A stretch of 10,738 bases of DNA from contig MU646732.1 in the NCBI GenBank assembly GCA_026770585.1, forward strand, positions 183,606 through 194,343, given 5' to 3'. The notes beneath the pieces are model-generated. The model worked only from the letters and a program-made list of their open reading frames with translations, was not told the origin of the DNA and ran no database searches. The DNA is from Baffinella frigidus (taxonomy: Eukaryota > Cryptophyceae > Cryptomonadales > Baffinellaceae). The position numbers were made by a program, and so were the translations under genes. Each line of letters opens with the position of its first letter. Position 1 is the stretch's first letter. This document shows, in pieces, positions 6,252 to 10,738 of the stretch.

Positions 6252-6551
6252 TTATAAATTTGACCAAATTTGATTAAACTTGAATTTGACCTCGCTAGCG
6301 TCGTTGACGCAGTCGAGGAAGATGAGCTGGTCCGATCCGTGCACGAACGCGCCCTTCTGGTTCAGCACCTCCCACACCATCTTCATCTCGTCCTCCCCCT
6401 GCCCGCAAACCGGTATGAGTTGGTGTGTGTATCCATATTTATCCGTCACCACGTGGGATAAATACACCAACTCGCACCGGTTCGCGCGTCTGCTGACTGC
6501 AACATTGTCAGCATAATTCCGATGACCCCCTTCTGGTGCAGTACCTCCCAC
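6252..6551 (-). pseudogene. Exon-like coding fragment, unknown protein (99-codon frame)
   Basis: Residues about 50-88 (6404-6288) have the look of true coding sequence: 37 of 39 codons end in G or C, and the peptide is mixed and acidic (GEDEMKMVWEVLNQKGAF, then VHGSDQLIFLDCVNDASEV). Outside this core the bias disappears. GGGCAG at its start and GAG|GT at its end could be splice acceptor and donor, making it one exon of a larger gene. The LNQKG part recurs at 6528-6583, 6669-6715 and 6860-6875, and the FLDCVNDASEV part at 6139-6240, so the exon has been broken up and duplicated. I do not recognise the family. It is probably a relic, since neighbouring copies have stops. Confidence 0.5.
6409..6481. 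repeat. Inverted repeat ending accggt at both sides
   Basis: accggtatgagttggtgt (6409-6426) pairs with acaccaactcgcaccggt (6464-6481), and the stem continues as atttatcc with ggataaat after a 10-nt bulge on the left. The loop is about gtcaccacgtg. It lies directly upstream of the exon-like segment on the minus strand. The right stem is part of the 136-bp tandem duplication and so also occurs at 6592-6617, there without its partner. Confidence 0.7.
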
Positions 6552-6727
6552 ACCATCTTCATCTCGTCCTCGCCCTGCCCGTCACCAAATCGGATAAATA
6601 CACCAACTCGCACCGGTTCGCGCGTCTGCTGACTGCAACATTGTCAGCATAATTCAGATGTTCCCCTTCTGATTCAGCACTTCACACACCATCTTCATCT
6701 CGTCCTCGCCCTGCCCCAAAATCAATC
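6456..6727. repeat. 136-bp tandem duplication containing exon fragments
   Basis: 6456-6591 and 6592-6727 are collinear. The first 64 nt are near-identical (ggataaatacaccaactcgc and onward to gtcagcataattc), and the rest has a few percent substitutions. Each unit contains, on the minus strand, the GQGEDEMKMV peptide followed by EVLHQKG (first) or EVLNQKG (second). The second unit has a stop soon after (NI*). The minus-strand frames are therefore not kept intact in both units. Confidence 0.85.
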
Positions 6728-6799
6728 AATTAATTAATCAATTCGTTGATTCAATTCGTCTATTCCTCTCCCTGCCAATTCGCGTCCGTCACAGGCGCT

Positions 6800-6881
6800 G
6801 ACTATATCATTGTCAGCATAATTATGATGACCCCCTTATTTCCCAAGATGGCGCCCTTCTGGTTCAGTATCGACCAGCCCG
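6800..6881 (-). pseudogene. Fourth fragment of the duplicated exon
   Basis: On the minus strand the segment reads WSILNQKGAILGNKGVIIIMLT and then a stop. LNQKGA and the following GTCATC..AATTATGCTGAC motif (6812-6832 complement) match the 6456-6727 units. The GEDEMKM part is absent. Homology is clear over about 60 nt only. Confidence 0.4.
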
Positions 6882-7040
6882 GGGCACGGAGAAATGAGCT
6901 GGAAAGCACTTTTTTGAGTGGTGGGTGGTCACTTCACCCGCCCCTAGTGGCTCGACTGGATTCCGCTCTGCAACACCCCCAGGATTTGGTAATTGTACGG
7001 GAATCCAAATACATCTCATCTTAGTGGGAGACTCTCTGCC
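6882..7040. other. Unassigned sequence
   Basis: No repeat copy, RNA or convincing frame. The minus-strand frame leading into the fourth exon fragment stays open for about 15 codons here but has no recognisable motif. Confidence 0.35.
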
Positions 7041-7180
7041 TAGGGTTTGGGTTTCGGGGTTCAGGGTTTAGGTTTTCAGTGTTCAGGGTTTAGGGTTTAG
7101 GGTTACGGGTTCATAGTTTACGGTTTAGGGTTCAAGGGTTATGGTTTATGGCTTAGGGGTTAGGAGTTACCTCACCCCTA
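7041..7180 (+). repeat. Degenerate TTTAGGG/TTCAGGG array
   Basis: Telomere-type heptamers with variants TTCAGGG, TTTACGG, TTTATGG and TTAGGGG, decaying toward the right into the 29-bp repeat that follows. Confidence 0.85.
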
Positions 7181-7540
7181 AGGTTGAGGGGTTAGGGGTT
7201 ACCTAACCCCCACGGTTCAGGGGTTATGGGCCTAACCCATAAGGTTCAGGGGTTAGGGGCCTAACCCATAAGGTTCAGGGGTTAGGGGCCTAACCCATAA
7301 GGTTCAGGGGTTATGGGCCCAACCCATAAGGTTCAGGGGTTAGGGGTTTCCGGGTCCCGAAGGCGTTTACTGGGTAACCCTTCGGTTACCGGGCACCGAA
7401 CGGTTACTTAACCTCTAAGGTTGATGGGTTGGGGGTTACCTCACCCCCAAGGTTCAGGGGTTATGGGCCTAACCCATAAGGTTCAGGGGTGAGGGGCCTA
7501 ACCTCTAAGGTTGAGGGGTTAGGGTTTACCGGGCCCCGGA
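7181..7540. repeat. 29-bp tandem repeat with opposed telomere-like motifs
   Basis: The unit aaggttcaggggttagggg then cctaacccat occurs perfectly or nearly so between 7240 and 7345, and in degenerate form from 7181 to 7540. Each unit holds a G-strand motif (GGGGTTAGGGG) followed at once by a C-strand motif (CCTAACCC), so every unit can fold (TTATGGG-cctaa-CCCATAA or GGTTAGG-ggc-CTAACC). A small non-telomeric insertion with 'gggtaacccttcggttaccgg' words (ggtaacc, ggttacc) lies near 7370-7400. Confidence 0.88.
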
Positions 7541-7542
7541 GG

Positions 7543-7806
7543 CGTTTGAGGCGGATGAGTGCCTGCACTGTCGCTACCATCGCCTGTGTTCAGGGTTGAG
7601 GGTTTGAGGTCCACTCAAAACACTACGAGGTACCGTGCTACTCAAGAGGCTACGAGGCACGTCCCTCTCCGGAAATCTGGGGAGGGACGTGACAAACTGC
7701 TGACTTTTGGCGTGTTTCGTGGGCAAGAATCCAATAATTAACTCGTTTGAGGCGGATGAGTGCCTGCACCGTCGCCACCATCGCCTGTGTTCAGGGTTGA
7801 GGGTTG
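7543..7806 (+). repeat. 201-bp direct duplication (63-bp shared block)
   Basis: The block starting cgtttgaggcggatgagtgc and ending gttcagggttgagggtt is present at 7543-7605 and 7744-7806, 201 bp apart, with two transitions. The first is followed by family F sequence, the second by the TACAGGG array. A shortened third trace, 'atcgcctatgtgtccaggg', precedes F copy 2 at 8037-8054. Confidence 0.85.
7605..7742. repeat. Family F, copy 1 (second half inverted)
   Basis: 7609-7645 matches 8064-8098 in direct orientation (ctcaaaacactacgaggtac). By contrast 7658-7742 matches 8100-8180 in reverse complement, with ttaattattggattcttgcc and cacgaaacacgcc in common. The inverted half carries a hairpin, cacgtccctctcc ... 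ggggagggacgtg (7658-7691). An inversion inside the repeat is the simplest reading. Confidence 0.8.
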
Positions 7807-7985
7807 AGGGTTGAGGGTACAGGGCACAGGGTACAGGGTACAGGGTACAGGGTACAGGGTACAGGGTACAGGGTACAGGGTACAGGGTACAGGGTACAGG
7901 GTACAGGGTACAGGGTACAGGGTCCAGGGTACCGGGTACAGGGTACAGGGTACAGGGTACAGGGTACAGGGTCCAGGGTTCAGGG
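7806..7985 (+). repeat. TACAGGG heptamer array
   Basis: About 25 heptamers, almost all TACAGGG with rare TCCAGGG and TACCGGG. It is far more uniform than the TTTAGGG arrays and hence younger. All three frames on each strand are open because 7 is not a multiple of 3, giving VQGTGYR and YPVPCTL repeats. It is inserted between the 63-bp block and an AT-rich palindromic stretch (aatcaattaattggttaatc, 8010-8029). Confidence 0.96.
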
Positions 7986-8059
7986 TGGCCTGTGTGCGCG
8001 CATGCCCCCAAATCAATTAATTGGTTAATCAATTAATCGCCTATGTGTCCAGGGTCCAG

Positions 8060-8180
8060 GGGTTGAGGTCCGCTCAAAACACAACGAGGTACCGTGCTTA
8101 ACTTAATTATTGGATTCTTGCCCACGAAACACGCCAGAAGTCAGCAATTTGTCACGTCCCTCCCCGGATTTCCGGAGAGG
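8060..8180 (+). repeat. Dispersed repeat family F, copy 2 (most complete)
   Basis: Holds in order ctcaaaacacaacgaggtac, ttaattattggattcttgcc, cacgaaacacgccagaagtc, agcaatttgtcacgtccctc and tccggagagg. The GTCACGTCC motif is shared with the centres of E3 and E4. No coding potential. Preceded, like the other copies, by G-rich telomere-like sequence. Confidence 0.8.
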
Positions 8181-8182
8181 TG

Positions 8183-8416
8183 AGAGGTGCGACCGCTGCA
8201 AAGAGAGGGAATGAGTGGAGAAGGCTCCGCCGAGGTGGCGGCGCAGGCATCACTGCACTGCGAATCCGGAGATTTTGTAAAAGTCAACACCCCCATAAAT
8301 CTGTCAACTTTAGAAACGAGATACACGTTCTGTGTACTTCGATTTTCGTCTCGAGTTGACTTATAAAAAACTTCGCGTCAGCAGTACACCTGGGCAAAGC
8401 TCTCGCCAAACGGGTT
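8183..8416. other. Unassigned sequence
   Basis: Apparently single-copy in the window, with three gtcaa/ttgac motifs (8282, 8307, 8354). A 61-codon minus-strand frame (8141-8326) has no recognisable feature. No RNA gene found. Confidence 0.35.
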
Positions 8417-8551
8417 CCAAACGGTGGATTACGAACCTTTCATCACAAGTCAAATTGCCTCGAGGAAGTCAACTTTGAGGATTTTCTGATGCAATTTTGA
8501 GGATTTTCTGATGCAAGTTCCAGCCCCAACGAAACCTTCGTCGCCCACGGG
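8417..8551 (+). mobile_element. Family G MITE, copy B
   Basis: Left end ccaaacggtggattacgaac, then 'cctttcatcacaagtcaa', 'gtcaactttgaggattttct' and 'ccccaacgaaaccttcg', ending near 'gcccacggg'. It is collinear with copy A (3009-3149) but has an internal 22-bp tandem duplication of tttgaggattttctgatgca (8474-8494 and 8496-8516). The right terminal repeat is degraded. Confidence 0.72.
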
Positions 8552-8680
8552 AAGCGAACATCAATCTCTAGTGTGGAGTCGGAGGGTAGATCTAGGGGGA
8601 ATTGACAAGCCCCCTTCCCTGAGTGTCCCGCGAGGCACCCCGCTCGTAGAGCAAAGACGTAATTTCCAGAGTGGTTCTTG

Positions 8681-8812
8681 CCACTTAGCAGCCACTGGAG
8701 GCTTCACGGATACAGTCCATCTAAACTATTTGTACTAGAAGCTTATCCATTGCCCTCTAACCTAACCGGAATTTCGCCTTGAATTCAAGGCGAAAAGGTC
8801 CTCGGTCGCTGC
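8681..8812 (+). mobile_element. Family H MITE, copy B
   Basis: Starts ccacttagcagccactgg, includes cttcacggatacagtccatc and cttatccattgccc, and ends 'ctcggtcgctgctaccg'. The end is homologous to the opposite terminus of copy A. The right half contains a perfect 24-bp palindrome centred on GAATTC (8772-8795, arms TTTCGCCTTGAA). The next element, G copy C, starts 2-3 bp later, so the two lie head to tail. Confidence 0.75.
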
Positions 8813-8814
8813 TA

Positions 8815-8952
8815 CCGCACGGTGGGCTTCGAGGGTTTCGAGACCCCTAGATTGAGCGGTAACGTGACCAAGATTGCATCAGAAACTCCTCAAAGTTAAC
8901 TGCCCACGGTGTAAGTTGACTTTTGATGAAAGGTCCGTAGTCCACCGTGTGG
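8815..8952 (-). mobile_element. Family G MITE, copy C
   Basis: Inverted relative to copies A and B. Its ends form the best terminal inverted repeat of the family: ccgcacggtgggcttcga at 8815, and ccacacggtggactacgg as the complement of the right end (15 of 18 positions). On the minus strand the interior has gtcaactt, 'aactttgaggagtttctgat', 'ggtcacgtta' and 'cgaaaccctcgaagcccacc', in family order. About 138 bp, no frame of note. Confidence 0.8.
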
Positions 8953-9195
8953 AGTGGCGTGCTAGACCTGCTTCGAGAAGTCGTAGAAGGGTTGGTAGGC
9001 GAGCTGCGTCGAAAAGTATTTTTCTTTTAAAAGCTGGCAATGAAAATTACTACACAACGGGTCACGTCCTAAGCAATTGCGTAGTAATTTTCATCCAGAT
9101 TGTAAAAAATAAAATGCGTGTTCCCGGATGAAAGTGGCGTGCCAGACCTGCTTCGAGAAGTCGTAGAAGGGTTGGTAGGCGAGCTGCGTCGAAAA
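8953..9195 (+). repeat. 63-bp direct repeat flanking foldback E3
   Basis: 8953-9015 and 9133-9195 start agtggcgtgctagacctgct (t/c once) and end gagctgcgtcgaaaa. They differ at one position and are exactly 180 bp apart. The first begins at the base after G copy C; the second begins at the base after the right arm of E3. This is far longer than any usual target-site duplication, so a 180-bp tandem duplication with loss of the second E3, or a repair-associated duplication, is more likely. Confidence 0.9.
9016..9132. mobile_element. Foldback element E3 (partly decayed arms)
   Basis: Cores GAAAATTACTACAC (9042-9055) and GCGTAGTAATTTTC (9079-9092) flank a 23-nt centre holding GGGTCACGTCC. The right arm from the core to 9132 is 40 nt. 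The left arm is only 26 nt before the 63-bp direct repeat begins, and it pairs imperfectly with the right. The arm words 'tttttctttt' and 'ttcccggat' recall E1. Confidence 0.7.
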
Positions 9196-9228
9196 CGCCG
9201 TGTACGCCATCTGCGAAAATCGAAAAAT

Positions 9229-9294
9229 TAGATCGATTGAATGCGGGGTGAAATCCAAAAAAATAGATCGATTGAATGCGGGGTAAAATCCAAT
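9229..9294 (+). repeat. 35-bp tandem duplication
   Basis: tagatcgattgaatgcgggg then tgaaatccaaaaaaa (9229-9263) is followed at once by the same unit (9264-9294) with one or two changes. The flanking words 'gtacgccatct' at 9202 and 9320 suggest a wider but degraded duplication. Confidence 0.88.
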
Positions 9295-9470
9295 GGCTCC
9301 AAGCTGCGTGGGGGCTCTTGGTACGCCATCTCAGAGAGGAAAATCGCGTTTTTTTCGGGTCGAACGCAACATGGCCACCATGCATGCAATGAAGGTTCCG
9401 ATTTGGTGCCGATGCTCCCACAACAGGAAGGCCATCTAAGAGAGACAGTTTGCGCTGATTTCAACCCGTC

Positions 9471-9622
9471 AGGCATTTTGATTTAGATGCTCCGGAGTTC
9501 CCCGAACCAACGAAATGTACTACACAATTGGTCACGTCCAGGGCTGGACGTGACTGATTTGGTCAATCGTGTAGTAAATTTCGTTGATTCGGGGAACTCC
9601 GAAGCATCTGAATCAAATGCCT
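9471..9622. mobile_element. Foldback element E4 (152 bp, palindromic)
   Basis: Arms run from aggcattttgatttagatgc (9471) and gagttccccgaa to the cores GAAATGTACTACAC (9512-9525) and GTGTAGTAAATTTC (9569-9582). The right arm ends aatcaaatgcct (9622), again about 40 nt from the core. The 43-nt centre is itself a hairpin, GGTCACGTCCAG-gg-CTGGACGTGAC. Arm sequence is unrelated to E1 and E2 but resembles the fragments at 292-311 and 803-822 and, at its outer end, family J. No enclosed frame. Confidence 0.85.
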
Positions 9623-9736
9623 GGCGGGATTAGATTACGGATCGACACCGACGGCACCTACAAAGATAAGATGGCAAATTTCACCCGTGAGATAGGAAAA
9701 ATCTGTTTTCGTGCTGAATCTCGCGCGATGGAGGAC

Positions 9737-9786
9737 ACTCAACTAATGGCTTAAGCGCCTATCTAGGACCTGTATCGAGAGTAAGA
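9737..9786 (+). repeat. Short dispersed repeat K, copy 2
   Basis: actcaact, gcgcctatctaggacctgta and tcgagagtaa match 2003-2055 in order. It is followed at once by an A/G-rich tract (gaaagaagaaagaagagatgg), as is copy 1. Confidence 0.6.
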
Positions 9787-9825
9787 AAGAAGAAAGAAGA
9801 GATGGAGGACGGGACATCCACGAAA

Positions 9826-9865
9826 CGTCGCGAGTTTGGGGACGGGACCGCACCATGGGAGAGCG

Positions 9866-9905
<40 letters not shown>

Positions 9906-9979
9906 AAGGAGAGAGAGAGAGAGAGTAAGCGAGAGAGAGAGAGAGAAAGACGTCGCGAGTTTGGGGACGGGACCGCACC

Positions 9980-10016
<37 letters not shown>

Positions 10017-10214
10017 CGCGCGCACGCGCGAGCGGACCGCACCATGCGAGATAGATAGATAGAGAGAGAGAGAGAGCGCGCGAGAGAACGAGAGAGAGAG
10101 CGAGAGAGCAAGAGACAGACAGACAGACAGACAGACATAAAGAAAGAAAGAAAGAAAGAAAAATAGAGAGAGAGAGAGATAGAAATCGCGAATTGGGGGG
10201 CGGGAACGCACCAT
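9826..10214. repeat. Composite satellite: 32-bp unit alternating with GA tracts
   Basis: The unit cgtcgcgagtttggggacgg, then gaccgcaccatg, is present at 9826-9857 and 9951-9982 (period 125). It is truncated at 10033-10045 (ggaccgcaccatg) and diverged at 10185-10214. Each copy runs straight into (GA)n, with (CAGA)n and (AAGA)n near 10116-10161 and alternating GCGC near 10011-10028. The ATG in each unit starts the RERER frames seen here, which are artefacts. Confidence 0.93.
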
Positions 10215-10242
10215 GACGCGTTTGGCGATAAGGTCCGAGCGT

Positions 10243-10320
10243 TGAAAGCCGTTAACGCGCAGCAGCACCTACCATGCCAGAGTGCCCCACATCAGCCACC
10301 AAGGGCTTCACGGATTCCCA
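10243..10320 (+). repeat. Partial family H copy D plus a 'cgcagcagcacc' duplicate
   Basis: ccacatcagccaccaagggc then ttcacggattccc (10288-10320) matches the first ~33 nt of H copies B and C and then stops. Upstream, gttaacgcgcagcagcacct (10251-10270) is repeated as gttaccgcgcagcagcacct at 10485-10504, downstream of H copy C. The pair suggests a duplication of about 235 bp with later loss of most of the first H copy. Confidence 0.6.
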
Positions 10321-10325
10321 GACGA

Positions 10326-10370
10326 CTGATATACCTGAGACAGGGGTTTCTGATACACCTGAGACAGGGT
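10326..10370 (+). repeat. 24-bp tandem repeat (two copies)
   Basis: ctgatatacctgagacaggg then gttt is followed by ctgatacacctgagacaggg. It fills the gap between the partial H copy D and H copy C. Confidence 0.8.
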
Positions 10371-10374
10371 CTGA

Positions 10375-10480
10375 CCACTTAGCAGCCACCGGGGGCTTCA
10401 CGGATACAGTCCATCTAAACGATTTGCACTAGAATCTTATCCATTGCCCGGGAGCCTAACCGGAATTTACCTTGAATTAT
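10375..10480 (+). mobile_element. Family H MITE, copy C
   Basis: Begins ccacttagcagccaccgggg, includes cttcacggatacagtccatc, 'cttatccattgccc' and 'taaccggaattta'. It is closely collinear with copy B for the first ~100 nt, then departs from it, so the right terminus is missing or changed. Confidence 0.75.
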
Positions 10481-10507
10481 TTCCGTTACCGCGCAGCAGC
10501 ACCTGCC

Positions 10508-10541
10508 GTATTTAAGACCAGAAAGTATTTAAGACCAGAAA
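10508..10541 (+). repeat. 17-bp tandem repeat (two copies) next to a TATAAAAG word
   Basis: gtatttaagaccagaaa stands twice head to tail. Five bases further, TATAAAAG (10547-10554) resembles a TATA box, but no gene follows in the remaining ~180 bp, so a promoter is not claimed. Confidence 0.85.
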
Positions 10542-10666
10542 TCCGGTATAAAAGTGCGAACAGAAAGCCTTGAAGGGGTGGTGGCGTGCCACGCCAGAGT
10601 GTTGGAAGCGCTCGCCAAAAGTCAATTCTCAGGCAGGAATACGGGGAATCGTTTACTTTTGGCATC

Positions 10667-10738
10667 GGGGGGGGGGGGTCTTATGAGCGAGGTACCCCTG
10701 TAGCGGGAGATGTCGCGCGCGCGGACGGCAGGGGGGGG
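10667..10738. repeat. Poly-G runs at the window end
   Basis: G runs of about 10-12 at 10667-10678 and 8 at the very end, separated by ordinary GC-rich sequence with a short (GC)n patch (10713-10721). Similar G runs lie at 24-47. Nothing else is recognisable here. Confidence 0.8.

Noticed and set aside
7181-7540. CRISPR-like array (29-bp repeats)
   Set aside because: Units are directly adjacent with no spacers, and the context is eukaryotic telomere-like DNA.
7574-8032. 152-codon frame with YPVPCTL repeats
   Set aside because: Product of the TACAGGG heptamer array; all frames are open there.
8953-9195. 63-bp repeats as a long terminal repeat pair
   Set aside because: Only 117 bp lie between them, with no primer-binding site, polypurine tract or coding sequence of a retroelement.
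9743-10268. Frames of 67-169 codons of RERE/SLSL type
   Set aside because: Translations of the composite GA satellite; several frames are open at once.
10547-10554. TATAAAAG as a promoter
   Set aside because: One short word with no downstream gene in the window.

Overview
This window looks like nuclear DNA of a eukaryote, most likely a microbial or algal one. The reasons are long simple-sequence tracts (GA, GT, AAG, CAGA), interstitial arrays of the TTTAGGG telomere-type heptamer, many short inverted-repeat elements that look like MITEs, and no bacterial operon structure, ribosome binding sites or long conserved reading frame. TTTAGGG telomeres occur in plants, green algae and several alveolates, so the lineage cannot be fixed from this window. 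I see no full-length protein gene, rRNA or tRNA that I can defend. Almost every long open frame lies in a low-complexity repeat whose period keeps frames open.

Layout: 1-149 is a TNNAGGG heptamer array. 197-835 mixes three copies of a ~70-bp dispersed repeat (family J), half-copies of a foldback element, and a 161-bp terminal-inverted-repeat element (family R1). 836-2055 holds a degenerate 64-bp duplication, a copy of MITE family H and a short repeat (K). 2161-2968 has a purine microsatellite, a 14-bp tandem repeat, foldback element E1 and a 15/30-bp minisatellite. 3009-4335 has a family G MITE followed by large palindromes of 154, 290 and 210 bp, the last with further palindromes nested inside. 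4372-5018 has the second R1 copy and a ~240-bp GT/GA tract. 5254-5851 has an AT-rich hairpin, degenerate TTTAGGG and foldback E2. 6139-6885 carries tandemly duplicated pieces of what looks like a real coding exon on the minus strand. 7041-7985 is telomere-like again (TTTAGGG, a 29-bp unit with both telomere strands, and TACAGGG). 8060-9622 is packed with MITEs of families F, G, H and E. 9737-10214 is a composite GA satellite, and 10250-10738 holds broken H copies and short tandem repeats.

The most interesting structure is foldback family E (E1 2518-2657, E2 5712-5851, E3 about 9016-9132, E4 9471-9622). All four share a 14-nt core related to GAAAATTACTACAC in inverted orientation. In E1, E2 and E4 the core sits about 40 nt from each end. 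The 40-nt arms outside it are about 90% complementary within an element, yet E1 and E2 arms agree at only about half their positions by hand count. Arm pairing is therefore kept while arm sequence changes. Second in interest are the nested palindromes at 4126-4335, and the four separate heptamer arrays that all fit TNNAGGG.
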